From Enterobacter_D sp963521185 (GTDB lineage Bacteria > Pseudomonadota > Gammaproteobacteria > Enterobacterales > Enterobacteriaceae), in NCBI GenBank assembly GCA_963521185.1, contig CAUQTV010000005.1:186001-250000 (forward strand): DNA of 64,000 bases, written 5' to 3'. The notes beneath the pieces are model-generated. The model was not told where the DNA came from. It worked only from the letters and a program-made list of their open reading frames with translations, and made no database searches. Within the stretch, counting starts at the first letter, position 1; each line of letters opens with the position of its first letter. Of this stretch, positions 34,298-42,233 are shown piece after piece. A program made the position numbers and the translations under genes.

Positions 34298-34896
34298 GAA
34301 GCGATCCTTTCTAACAACGATTTAAGAGGCTGGTTTTTTTCGGCTTTATGCTTCGTTTCAACCGGCTTAGGCGCAAACAGCTGAGCGAAGTTAACCGGGG
34401 CAGCAGGCGCTTGGGGCGCGCTGGCAGGCGCAGCAGGGGCCGGTTTTACAGAGGCCACGGCGGGCGGTTCCAACGCCGCGTCTAGCTGATCGGCAAGTGC
34501 CGCGAGCGGCGAGCGGGCCGCCGGGGCGATAGTCAGCGCGGCGGGTGCCAGAGTAGGTGCGGCCGGGACGGCTGAAAGCTGTGACGCCACGCCCTTGAAT
34601 ATGGACGGCGTTGCGGTTGCAGGCAGCTCAGGCGCGGCGTCAGCAACGGGCGCGCGCTCTTTTACAGCAAAGGTATCCGGTACAGCAAAGGTATCAGGAT
34701 CGACAGCTTGTGGGATGGCGACAGAAACATGACCGCCCATCGCGAGCGTGGCGTCTTCAGTGGCAGGAGAAAGCTGATTAATAATGGCCCAATTGCCGTG
34801 CTCATTCGCGAGGTTTTGTGACGATAAGTCCTTAAAGTCATGCAACTGGGTGCGGGTCTTGTCCTTAAACCTCTGCAAATCATCATAGTGATTCAT
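34288..34896 (-). CDS. bcsO: proline/alanine-rich cellulose biosynthesis protein BcsO
   Basis: This is the first gene of operon 2. The protein has 202 residues with a conserved-looking N-terminus (MNHYDDLQRFKDKTRTQ), a long Ala/Pro-rich middle (about residues 85-165), and a C-terminal block (NFAQLFAPKP...PLKSLLERIASCR). This layout fits BcsO, an accessory protein of type I operons whose function is not settled. An 18-base tandem duplication encodes a repeated PDTFAV. The ATG at 34896 has GAG upstream; an ATG 12 bases earlier lacks one. The end overlaps bcsQ2. BcsP is the alternative identity, but the N- and C-terminal blocks favour BcsO. Confidence 0.78.
   Translation of the reverse strand: MNHYDDLQRFKDKTRTQLHDFKDLSSQNLANEHGNWAIINQLSPATEDATLAMGGHVSVAIPQAVDPDTFAVPDTFAVKERAPVADAAPELPATATPSIFKGVASQLSAVPAAPTLAPAALTIAPAARSPLAALADQLDAALEPPAVASVKPAPAAPASAPQAPAAPVNFAQLFAPKPVETKHKAEKNQPLKSLLERIASCR
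34663..34698. repeat. 18-bp tandem duplication inside bcsO
   Basis: Two adjacent 18-base copies of TACAGCAAAGGTATC(C/A)GG differ at one base. They keep the reading frame and duplicate PDTFAV in the low-complexity middle of BcsO, which suggests recent slippage. Confidence 0.9.
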
Positions 34897-35405
34897 AGTT
34901 ATACTCATGATTTACAAAATAAAAGTGTACCCACCACCGTTTAAACCATATTGGTCATTCACTGGTAGGGTTGCGATTTTTTAATAACGTGTGGGTACAG
35001 TGCTACGGCGTTTTATCCCGTAAGCTTAATTATTGCGTGGTTTTATTACGACATGACTAACCCGCAGCATATTTTCAGCAAATATATAAACTTTGCCGGT
35101 GCACATGCTATCTTTTTTTAACACAAAAAACAGTAAAGTGTTAAACGCTAAATATAAACCCAGGAGGCAGCATAAAGTATTACTTTAAAGCAAACGCTAC
35201 GACTTTTGCATTAGAACCGGTTATTTAGTGAGGGTTATACTCCGAATAAGATAGTTCTCATTTTAATAATTTATTACTCAGAGAAATATTTTGAAATACT
35301 TTTTCGCCGTTAAATTAGTGTGATTTCCGTTAACTCTTTCTTCTCACTGCAATTATCTTTTTTAACCATACTGACCAAGGATTGATAGACAAGTTCAGGG
35401 TTTTT
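34897..35405. other. AT-rich gap upstream of bcsO, no supportable gene
   Basis: About 500 bases of AT-rich sequence lie between bcsO and the REP elements behind dppF. It must hold the promoter of operon 2, since everything else in the gap reads away from it. I find only very short frames without proper start sites. An AGGAGG at about 35162 is followed by ATA, not by a usual start codon. Confidence 0.7.
34926..34999. promoter_or_regulatory. 9-bp inverted repeat pair upstream of second cellulose operon
   Basis: TGTACCCAC (34926-34934) and its exact complement GTGGGTACA (34991-34999) flank 56 bases in the presumed promoter region of bcsO. The centres are 65 bases apart, about six helical turns. 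Two half-sites of a regulator or a looping operator are possible; no known regulator is assigned. Confidence 0.4.
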
Positions 35406-35434
35406 CGGGTGGCGCTGCGCTTACCCGACCTACA
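35406..35434. repeat. REP-type palindrome downstream of dppF (copy 1)
   Basis: CGGGTGGCGCTGCGCTTACCCG, an imperfect palindrome followed by ACCTACA. An identical 22-base core occurs again at 35491-35512. The two copies flank the terminator hairpin at 35451-35480. Confidence 0.85.
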
Positions 35435-35450
35435 GACTCAAAAATGAGAT

Positions 35451-35480
35451 AAAAAAACCGGTGCACTCAGGCACCGGTTT
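35451..35480 (-). terminator. rho-independent terminator of the dpp operon
   Basis: On the minus strand AAACCGGTGCC-TGAG-T-GCACCGGTTT forms a GC-rich stem followed by TTTTTTT. It lies about 70 bases past the dppF stop. The symmetry could also let it act from the other side. Confidence 0.88.
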
Positions 35481-35490
35481 AACGTGTTGT

Positions 35491-35520
35491 CGGGTGGCGC
35501 TGCGCTTACCCGACCTACAA
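35491..35520. repeat. REP-type palindrome downstream of dppF (copy 2)
   Basis: Second identical copy of CGGGTGGCGCTGCGCTTACCCG, between the dppF stop and the terminator hairpin. Same orientation as copy 1. Confidence 0.85.
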
Positions 35521-35549
35521 GACTACAAGACGACAAAACATAAAGCTTA

Positions 35550-36569
35550 TTACGCGTGCGTAATGGGTTTTTCGCCGTTTTCGTCCTGGTCTACCGCGAA
35601 GCAGGCCACCAGCTGTCCGTTGTACTCTTTGAGCTGCGGCTGCAACTGCGTGCAGGGGCCAAAGCGACGGCGGCAGCGGGCGTTGAACGCGCAGCCTGGC
35701 GGCGGACTGAGCGGGCTTGGTAGCTCGCCGGTCAGCTTGATGCGCTCGCGGCGATCGTCCGGGTTCAGGCGCGGCGTGGCGGAGAGCAGCGCCTGCGTGT
35801 ACGGATGACGCGGGTTGGAGAAGATCTGATCTTTGGTGCCTTTCTCCACGCAGCGGCCTAAATACATCACCATCACTTCATCGGCAATATGTTCAACCAC
35901 GGACAGATCGTGGGAGATAAAGACGTAAGACAGCCCTAACTCCTGCTGTAAATCCATCATCAGGTTCAGCACCTGCGCACGCACGGAAACGTCAAGCGCG
36001 GACACCGGTTCATCGGCAATCACCACGTCCGGATCGAGCATCAGGCCACGGGCGATAGCAATACGCTGACGCTGGCCGCCGGAGAACATATGCGGGTAGC
36101 GATCGTAATGCTCGGTTTTCAGGCCGACTTTCGCCATCATCGCCAGCGCTTTTTCGCGGCGCTCGGCTTTGCTCAGGCCAGTATTGATTTGCAGCGGCTC
36201 TTCCAGGATCTGCCCCACTTTTTTACGCGGGTTCAGGGAGCCGTACGGGTTCTGAAAGACGATCTGGATTTTCTGACGGCGCAGCTTTTCCGCGCTGACG
36301 TCGGGCTTGAGCAGATCCTGGCCCTGATAATACAGCTCGCCGCCGGTCGGCACTTCAATCATGGTCAGCAGGCGGCCCAGCGTGGATTTACCACAGCCAG
36401 ATTCGCCCACTACCGCCAGCGTTTTTCCGCGCTCAAGCGTAAACGAGACGCCGTCCAGCGCTTTCACCAGGCGTTCCGGGGCAAAAAGGCCCTTCTTCAC
36501 CGGATAGTGTTTTTTCAGGTCGATGGCCTGCAACAGCGGCTGTTGCAAGGTGGCCTCGTGCGTACTCAT
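35550..36569 (-). CDS. dppF: dipeptide ABC transporter ATP-binding protein DppF
   Basis: DppF is the second ATPase of the dipeptide (and heme precursor) importer DppBCDF. The 339 residues include Walker A GESGCGKST, Q-loop FQNPYGSLNP, ABC signature FSGGQRQR, Walker B VVIADEP and the H-loop. The C-terminal oligopeptide-transporter domain has the Cys cluster GCAFNARC...CTQ...ACF that binds an iron-sulfur cluster in this family. Compared with E. coli DppF (334) only the last residues differ. The start overlaps the dppD stop by 4 bases. It is the last gene of the operon, followed by a terminator. Confidence 0.98.
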   Translation of the reverse strand: MSTHEATLQQPLLQAIDLKKHYPVKKGLFAPERLVKALDGVSFTLERGKTLAVVGESGCGKSTLGRLLTMIEVPTGGELYYQGQDLLKPDVSAEKLRRQKIQIVFQNPYGSLNPRKKVGQILEEPLQINTGLSKAERREKALAMMAKVGLKTEHYDRYPHMFSGGQRQRIAIARGLMLDPDVVIADEPVSALDVSVRAQVLNLMMDLQQELGLSYVFISHDLSVVEHIADEVMVMYLGRCVEKGTKDQIFSNPRHPYTQALLSATPRLNPDDRRERIKLTGELPSPLSPPPGCAFNARCRRRFGPCTQLQPQLKEYNGQLVACFAVDQDENGEKPITHA

Positions 36570-37549
36570 CGTGTAGGCCTCCCGGCATCATCGAGTGGGT
36601 AGTGGCATTTGGACTGACGCCCATTGTCCACCAGATTCAAATCTGGCTCTTCGCTGCGGCATTTGTCGGTCGCATACGGGCAGCGTGGGTTGAGCAGGCA
36701 GCCGGTCGGGCGGTCGTATTTGCCCGGTACTACGCCTGGCAGCGAGGCCAGACGGGCTTTATCCTGCGCAAATTCCGGCAGCGCACGCAGCAGCGCCTGG
36801 GTGTAGGGGTGGCGCGGTGCGCGGAAGATATCCGTCGCTCTGCCGGTTTCCACCACCTGGCCTGCGTACATCACAATGATTTTGTGGGCGGCTTCGGCCA
36901 CCAGCGCCAGATCGTGGGTGATCAGGATCAGCGCCATGTTCTCTTTTTGCTGTAACTCCAGCAGAAGCTCAATGATCTGCGCCTGAATGGTCACATCCAG
37001 CGCGGTGGTCGGCTCATCGGCGATCAGCAGCTTCGGACGGCAGGCAATCGCCATCGCGATCATTACGCGCTGGCTCATACCGCCGGAAAGCTGGTGCGGG
37101 TAGACGTCCAGACGCGAGGCCGGATCGGGAATACCTACCAGGTTCAGCAGGTCAATCGCGCGCTGACGACGGGTTTTCTTGTTGCCGCCCTGGTGCACCT
37201 TAATCGCTTCCATGATCTGGAAGCCAACGGTGTAGCACGGGTTGAGGCTGGTCATCGGGTCCTGGAAGATCATCGCCACTTCGGAGCCGACCAGACTGCG
37301 GCGCTCTTTCTCAGAAATGCGCTTTAAGTCCTGACCGTTAAATTCCAGGCTTTCCGCCATCACGCGGCCAGGGTAGTCAATCAGGCCCATGATCGCCAGC
37401 GAGCTGACGGACTTACCGGAACCGGATTCCCCGACGATGCCCACCACTTCGCCCTGATCCACGCTGTAGCTCACGCGGTCTACGGCGCGGAACGGTGTAT
37501 CTTCTTCGCCGAAGTGCACCGATAATTTATCTATATTTAATAACGCCAT
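36566..37549 (-). CDS. dppD: dipeptide ABC transporter ATP-binding protein DppD
   Basis: DppD is the first ATPase of the dipeptide importer, 327 residues. It shows Walker A GESGSGKS, Q-loop FQDPMTSLNP, signature LSGGMSQR and Walker B LLIADEPTTALD. The C-terminal Cys-rich segment (TGCLLNPRCPYATDKCRSEEP) is the oligopeptide-family metal-cluster motif. It pairs with DppF as a heterodimer on the cytosolic side of DppB/DppC. It is translationally coupled to dppF and lies 10 bases after dppC. Confidence 0.98.
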   Translation of the reverse strand: MALLNIDKLSVHFGEEDTPFRAVDRVSYSVDQGEVVGIVGESGSGKSVSSLAIMGLIDYPGRVMAESLEFNGQDLKRISEKERRSLVGSEVAMIFQDPMTSLNPCYTVGFQIMEAIKVHQGGNKKTRRQRAIDLLNLVGIPDPASRLDVYPHQLSGGMSQRVMIAMAIACRPKLLIADEPTTALDVTIQAQIIELLLELQQKENMALILITHDLALVAEAAHKIIVMYAGQVVETGRATDIFRAPRHPYTQALLRALPEFAQDKARLASLPGVVPGKYDRPTGCLLNPRCPYATDKCRSEEPDLNLVDNGRQSKCHYPLDDAGRPTR

Positions 37550-37559
37550 CTCGAACCTC

Positions 37560-38462
37560 TTACTGCTTCAGTTTGGGATCGAGCGCGTCACGCAGACCGT
37601 CACCCATCAGGTTAAATGCCAGCACTGTCAGCAGGATCGCCAGACCTGGGAAGGTCACAACCCACCAGGCACTTTGCGCGAACTGCAACACGTCGGAGAG
37701 CATGGTGCCCCACTCCGGTGTTGGCGGTTGCGCACCCATGCCGAGGAAGCCGAGGGCGGCCATATCGAGAATGGCGTTAGAAAAACCGAGCGACGCCTGA
37801 ACGATCAGCGGCGCTAAGCAGTTAGGGAAAATGTTCACGAACATCTGACGCATGGCACCGGCACCCGCCACGCGCGAGGCGGTGACGTAATCGCGGTTCA
37901 CTTCCACCAGCACCGCCGCGCGGGTTAAGCGCACATAGTGGGGCAAGGCCACGAAGGTGAGCGCCAGCGAGGCGTTGACGATAGACGGACCGAAGACGGC
38001 GACCAGCACCAGCGCGAGCAACAGGCTTGGCAGCGCCAGCATGATATCGACGATACGCATGATGATGTTGTCCACCAGCCCGCCAAAGTAACCGGCCACG
38101 AGGCCGAGTACGATACCGGAGACCAGCGACAGCACCACCACCAGACAGCCCACCAGCAGCGACAGGCGCGCGCCGTACATCAGGCGCGTCATCACGTCGC
38201 GGCCCACGTCGTCGGTGCCCAGCAGGTGCGCCCAGCTGCCGCCATCCTGCCAGACCGGCGGGGAGAGCAGCGAATCACGGAACTGTTCGGCCGGGTTATA
38301 CGGCGCAATCCAGTTGGCAAAAATCGCGATAATCAGCACGATGACGACGTAAACCAGCCCGACGACCGCGCCTTTGTTGCGTTTAAAATAGTGCCAGAAC
38401 TCCTGGAAAGGCGTCATCGGCACGGGTGCGGACACCGCTTTTGTTTCATTCACTTGTGACAT
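37560..38462 (-). CDS. dppC: dipeptide ABC transporter permease DppC
   Basis: DppC is an inner-membrane permease of 300 residues, the same length as E. coli DppC. It has a cytosolic N-terminal segment, then about six helices. The EAA-type coupling loop (RVAGAGAMRQMFVNIFPNCLAP) contacts the ATPases. It forms the translocation channel with DppB. It starts 9 bases after dppB on the same strand. Confidence 0.98.
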   Translation of the reverse strand: MSQVNETKAVSAPVPMTPFQEFWHYFKRNKGAVVGLVYVVIVLIIAIFANWIAPYNPAEQFRDSLLSPPVWQDGGSWAHLLGTDDVGRDVMTRLMYGARLSLLVGCLVVVLSLVSGIVLGLVAGYFGGLVDNIIMRIVDIMLALPSLLLALVLVAVFGPSIVNASLALTFVALPHYVRLTRAAVLVEVNRDYVTASRVAGAGAMRQMFVNIFPNCLAPLIVQASLGFSNAILDMAALGFLGMGAQPPTPEWGTMLSDVLQFAQSAWWVVTFPGLAILLTVLAFNLMGDGLRDALDPKLKQ

Positions 38463-38471
38463 GATGGCCCC

Positions 38472-39491
38472 TTACTTCTTATGCCGAATACGCGGGTTCA
38501 CCACGCCGTAAAGCAGATCGACCAGCAGGTTGACGAGAATGATCATTGTCGCCACCAGCAGTACGCCGCCCTGCACCACCGGGTAATCACGGCGTTGTAG
38601 CGCGTCGATCAGCCAGCGTCCCAGCCCCGGCCAGGAGAAGATGGTCTCGGTCAGGATCGCACCCGCCAGAAGCGTGCCCACCTGCAAACCGATCACCGTC
38701 ACCACCGGCAGCATCGCATTACGCAATGCGTGGACCACAATCACGCGCATCCGGGTCAGGCCCTTGGCGCGTGCGGTACGGATGTAATCTTCACCCAGCA
38801 CTTCCAGCATCGACGAACGGGTCATACGCACGATCACCGCCAACGGAATGGTGCCCAGCACCACCGCAGGCAGGATCATATGCGCCAGCGCATCAATGAA
38901 GTTGCCCTCTTCACCCCAGATGGCGGTGTCGATCAGCATAAAGCCGGTTAGCGGGTTGCTGTCGTCGAGGAACACCATGTCGCTGACGCGCCCGGAGACC
39001 GGCGTCAGGTTCCACTGCACCGAGACCAGCATGATCAGCATCATGCCCCACCAGAAGATAGGCATGGAGTAACCGGTCAGCGCCAGGCTGACGGCGGTGT
39101 GGTCGAAAATGGAGCCACGCTTCACGGCGGCGAGTACGCCCACCGGAATGCCGACGGCTACCGCAAAAATCATGGCGCAGATACCGAGTTCCAGCGTCGC
39201 TTTAAAACGCGGCACGAACTCGTCCCACACCGGAAGACGGCTCTTAAGAGAGATGCCTAAGTCACCATGCAGCACGCCCCATACATAGTTGACGTATTGC
39301 TGCCACAGCGGCTTGTTCAGGCCAAGCTCGGCCAGCAGCTGCGCATGACGCTCAGGAGAGATACCACGCTCACCCGCCATGATCATTACCGGGTCGCCGG
39401 GGATCATATGGACAAAGGCAAAGGTGAGAAGGGTGATACCGATAAACGTCGGGATGACAAGCCCCAGACGTCGGAGGATGAACTGCAACAT
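38472..39491 (-). CDS. dppB: dipeptide ABC transporter permease DppB
   Basis: DppB is an inner-membrane permease of 339 residues when started at the ATG at 39489-39491 (MLQFILRRLGLVIPTFIGIT), identical in length to E. coli DppB. An ATG 30 bases upstream gives ten extra residues without support. The EAA-like motif lies in TARAKGLTRMRVIVVHALRNA. It is separated from dppA by about 190 bases containing a REP pair. In related bacteria such an element uncouples the abundant binding protein from the permeases. Confidence 0.96.
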   Translation of the reverse strand: MLQFILRRLGLVIPTFIGITLLTFAFVHMIPGDPVMIMAGERGISPERHAQLLAELGLNKPLWQQYVNYVWGVLHGDLGISLKSRLPVWDEFVPRFKATLELGICAMIFAVAVGIPVGVLAAVKRGSIFDHTAVSLALTGYSMPIFWWGMMLIMLVSVQWNLTPVSGRVSDMVFLDDSNPLTGFMLIDTAIWGEEGNFIDALAHMILPAVVLGTIPLAVIVRMTRSSMLEVLGEDYIRTARAKGLTRMRVIVVHALRNAMLPVVTVIGLQVGTLLAGAILTETIFSWPGLGRWLIDALQRRDYPVVQGGVLLVATMIILVNLLVDLLYGVVNPRIRHKK

Positions 39492-39593
39492 AACCCGGAT
39501 TCTCTGTAATGACATCGCCAAAGACGGTGTCTGTATTGCTCACAAATCTCTTTCCCCTCTCGAAGTGTGAAGGGAGAAAGCACAACAGCCAAG

Positions 39594-39651
39594 TGACGCT
39601 GCGCTTACCCGGCCTACACGCGTAGGACCGCGCAAGCGCAGCGCCGCCGGG
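39594..39651. repeat. paired inverted REP elements (BIME) between dppB and dppA
   Basis: GACGCTGCGCTTACCCGGCC and the inverse unit GCGCAAGCGCAGCGCCGCCGGGC lie head to head around CTACACGCGTAG. In dppA mRNA they can form a stable stem downstream of the coding region. This is consistent with mRNA protection and higher DppA output. Confidence 0.8.
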
Positions 39652-39684
39652 CATGGGGTGCATACGCACCCCTTACACTTTTAA

Positions 39685-41292
39685 TTATTCGACAGAGACG
39701 TTTTCGAAGTGGTGTTTGCCCAGCGGATCAACCACATAGCCTTTCACTTCTTTACGCACTGGCTCGTACACGGTGGAGTGAGCAACGATCAGCGCCGGAG
39801 CCTGGTCATGCATCACTACCTGCGCCTGTTTGTACAGTTCGATACGCTTGTTGTGGTCATCCGTTGCACGTGCCGGTTGAATCAAATCTTCAAACGGCTT
39901 GTAGCACCAGCGAGAGTAGTTAGAACCTTGTTTTGCCGCATCGCAGCTGAACAGGGTGGCGAAGAAGTTGTCCGGATCCCCATTGTCCCCGGTCCAGCCC
40001 ATCATCACAGCCTGGTGTTCACCCGCTTTAGCACGCTTGAGGTACTCGCCCCACTCGTAGGTCACGATTTTGGCCTGAACGCCAATCTTCGCCCAGTCCG
40101 CCTGAACCATTTCAGCCATGCGGCGCGCGTTCGGGTTGTACGGACGCTGTACCGGCATTGCCCACAGCTCAACGGTGAAGCCTTTATCCTGACCGGCTTC
40201 TTTCAGCAGCGCTTTCGCCTTCTCAACGTCGTAGGTGTAATCCTTAACGTCGTCGTTATAGCCCCACATGGTTGGTGGGATCAGGTTTTTCGCCGCCACG
40301 CCAGCACCCTGGTAAACCGCTTTGATGATCGCTTCTTTGTTTACCGCGTAGGTCAGCGCCTGACGCACTTTCACATCATCAAACGGTTTTTTCTCGGTGT
40401 TGAAAGAGAGGTAGCCCACGTTCAGACCGGCCTGCTCCATCAGCGTGATTTTGCTGTCCTGCTTCATGCGCGCAATGTCAGCCGGGTTCGGGTACGGCAT
40501 AACCTGACATTCGTTTTTCTGCAGTTTTGCATAACGTACAGAGGCGTCTGGCGTGATGGAGAAGACCAGGCGATCGATTTTCGGCTTGGTGCCCCAGTAG
40601 CCTTCAAACGCTTTGTACAGAATACGGGAGTCTTTCTGGTACTGCTGCAACTGGAACGGACCGGTACCGATTGGGTTCAGGTCGATTTTTTCCGGCGTAC
40701 CGGCTTTCAGCATGTTGTCAGCGTACTCTTTCGACATGATGGAGGCGAAGTCCATGGCAAGGTCAGCCAGGAACGGTGCTTCCGGACGGGTCAGCACGAA
40801 CTGAATCGTGTTGTCGTCGACTTTTTTCACTTCGCTAATCAGCTCTGGCAGGCCCATGCCTTCGAAGTATTCGTAGCTGCCGCCAGACACTTTGTGGTAC
40901 GGGTTCTGTTCGTTTTTCTGACGATCGAAGGAGAACACCACGTCATCGGCGTTGAAATCACGCGATGGTTTGAAATCTTTGTTGTCCTGCCACTTCACGC
41001 CCTGGCGCAGGTGGAAGGTATAGGTTTTGCCGTCTTCGCTGACTTCCCACTTTTCAGCCAGACCCGGGATCACTTCAGTGGTGCCGGTTTTGAATTCAAC
41101 CAGACGGTTGTAGATCGGCACTGAGCTTGCGTCGTAAGTGGTACCAGAGGTAAAGAGCTGTGGGTTAAAGCCTTCAGGCGAGCCTTCTGAACAATAAACC
41201 AGGGTCTTTGCCTGAACGCTTGCTGCGACGGTCAATGCCACCAGGCTAAGACCAAGCTTCAGCATCCCTGACTTCTTCAAGGAAATACTCAT
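39685..41292 (-). CDS. dppA: periplasmic dipeptide-binding protein DppA
   Basis: DppA is the substrate-binding protein of the dipeptide importer and also serves peptide chemotaxis through Tap in E. coli. It has 535 residues, the same length as E. coli DppA. The signal peptide is MSISLKKSGMLKLGLSLVAL...VQA, with the mature start KTLVYCSEGSPEGFNPQLF. The SBP_bac_5 body is complete. GGAG lies 8 bases before the ATG. The leader just upstream carries a GcvB-type C/A-rich target, so output should be repressed by that sRNA in rich medium. Confidence 0.98.
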   Translation of the reverse strand: MSISLKKSGMLKLGLSLVALTVAASVQAKTLVYCSEGSPEGFNPQLFTSGTTYDASSVPIYNRLVEFKTGTTEVIPGLAEKWEVSEDGKTYTFHLRQGVKWQDNKDFKPSRDFNADDVVFSFDRQKNEQNPYHKVSGGSYEYFEGMGLPELISEVKKVDDNTIQFVLTRPEAPFLADLAMDFASIMSKEYADNMLKAGTPEKIDLNPIGTGPFQLQQYQKDSRILYKAFEGYWGTKPKIDRLVFSITPDASVRYAKLQKNECQVMPYPNPADIARMKQDSKITLMEQAGLNVGYLSFNTEKKPFDDVKVRQALTYAVNKEAIIKAVYQGAGVAAKNLIPPTMWGYNDDVKDYTYDVEKAKALLKEAGQDKGFTVELWAMPVQRPYNPNARRMAEMVQADWAKIGVQAKIVTYEWGEYLKRAKAGEHQAVMMGWTGDNGDPDNFFATLFSCDAAKQGSNYSRWCYKPFEDLIQPARATDDHNKRIELYKQAQVVMHDQAPALIVAHSTVYEPVRKEVKGYVVDPLGKHHFENVSVE

Positions 41293-41307
41293 TGATTCTG
41301 CTCCAAT

Positions 41308-41324
41308 GTGATATGTGTTGTTTA
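41308..41324 (-). promoter_or_regulatory. GcvB sRNA target in dppA leader
   Basis: On the mRNA strand AACAACACATATCACAT lies directly before the dppA ribosome-binding site. It is complementary to the G/U-rich R1 region of GcvB, an established repressor of dppA in E. coli and Salmonella. GcvB itself is not in the window. Confidence 0.75.
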
Positions 41325-41836
41325 CCCTTGCAGAGGGTATATCCGACAGGCCTTATTTTGTTTTTTACCCGGTCTGGTCGGTTGTGCCCGAAGGCGTCAT
41401 GAGAGATGGGGAATCCTTTCACAAGGTTGACTGAGTTGCAGTGCAGATTCTCCGTGAAATGCCCCTCATGCCCTACAATCTGTCAATAGAATGTCAAAAC
41501 GTCAATACAGGTAACCGGGATTTACATCGACGGTGAGAATTGGTAAACAAAGATTAAAAAAAGTTCAGACCCCTATTTTCAGCAGGGAAATTTGTGCTAC
41601 TGGTCGGATGCCAGAATAAAAACCTCATATTCAGTCCAGGGATAGTGATTAACGTTTGCGCAGATTATGAAAAATTTCTGACAGAATGATGAATATGTGA
41701 GCGATTAATACCGCGAACGTTAAAACGCACAGGCGAAAATGCTGAGGTTATCCATAAGCAACGCGAAAAAAGATTCATTCATATATAAAAAAATACGATG
41801 GAATATGTCACAAACAGGCAGGAATGATGGGGTTTC
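41325..41836. other. dppA upstream region, no gene seen
   Basis: About 510 bases of AT-rich sequence between the dppA leader and the REP cluster. It must contain the dpp promoter. No reading frame with a ribosome-binding site is found on either strand, and I did not identify a regulator site with confidence. Confidence 0.6.
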
Positions 41837-41906
41837 GTAGGCCGGGTCAGTTTCACAGGCCGGGTCAGTTCCGTAGGCCGGGTAAGGCGACAGCCGCCAC
41901 CCGGCG
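41837..41906. repeat. REP cluster with two extra half-units
   Basis: GTAGGCCGGGTCAGTTTC, then CAGGCCGGGTCAGTTCC, then a full REP GTAGGCCGGGTAAGGCG...CGCCACCCGGC. The left half-unit is thus present three times in tandem but the right half only once. Confidence 0.8.
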
Positions 41907-41942
41907 AAGGGTTGTAATCTGTTGCCAGAACGCCCGGCGGGT

Positions 41943-42003
41943 CGTTGCTAAAGCAACGCTCTCTCGCTTCGCTCGGGTCGAACCTCCCTGCCCCCGGAGG
42001 TTC
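41943..42003. repeat. two inverted repeats between REP cluster and proK terminator
   Basis: CGTTGCT-AA-AGCAACG (41943-41958) and GAACCTCC-N8-GGAGGTTC (41980-42003). Neither is followed by a T-run. The second shares the GGTTCGA/TCGAACC look of tRNA T-arms but no tRNA fold is present. Function unknown. Confidence 0.5.
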
Positions 42004-42025
42004 TCATCCTCTTAGACGATTGATG

Positions 42026-42060
42026 CAAAAAAGCCGTCGTGTTTCCACGACGGCTTTTTC
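42026..42060 (-). terminator. rho-independent terminator of proK
   Basis: AAGCCGTCGTG-GAAA-CACGACGGCTTTTTT on the minus strand, a perfect 11-pair stem with a T-run, a few bases downstream of the tRNA 3' end. Confidence 0.92.
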
Positions 42061-42065
42061 TAATT

Positions 42066-42142
<77 letters not shown>

Positions 42143-42154
42143 AATGCGGGGCGC

Positions 42155-42183
42155 ATCTTACTGCCGACCACCCCAAGCGTCAA
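42155..42183 (-). promoter_or_regulatory. sigma-70 promoter of proK
   Basis: TTGACG (-35), 17-base spacer, TAAGAT (-10) on the minus strand, followed by a GC-rich discriminator GCGCCCC typical of stringently controlled stable-RNA promoters. The -10 lies 12 bases before the tRNA 5' end. Confidence 0.9.
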
Positions 42184-42192
42184 TCCCTTAAC

Positions 42193-42230
42193 GTAAAAAA
42201 GCCCTTTGACTGGCGATAAACTCGCCAGTC
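42193..42230 (-). terminator. terminator of eptB
   Basis: Perfect 9-pair stem GACTGGCGA-GTTTA-TCGCCAGTC followed by AAAGGGC and TTTTTT on the minus strand, just past the eptB stop. Confidence 0.8.
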
Positions 42231-42233
42231 CGC

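Noticed and set aside
35053..35121. 22-residue frame MTNPQHIFSKYINF... in the AT-rich gap
   Set aside because: No ribosome-binding site and length expected by chance in AT-rich DNA.
35406..35520. Repeated 22-base units considered as a CRISPR array
   Set aside because: Only two palindromic copies flank a terminator, there are no cas genes, and the units are REP elements found elsewhere in the window.
41943..42003. Possible second tRNA or att site before proK
   Set aside because: A T-arm-like GGTTC/GAACC repeat is seen, but no acceptor or anticodon arms and no integrase gene in the window.
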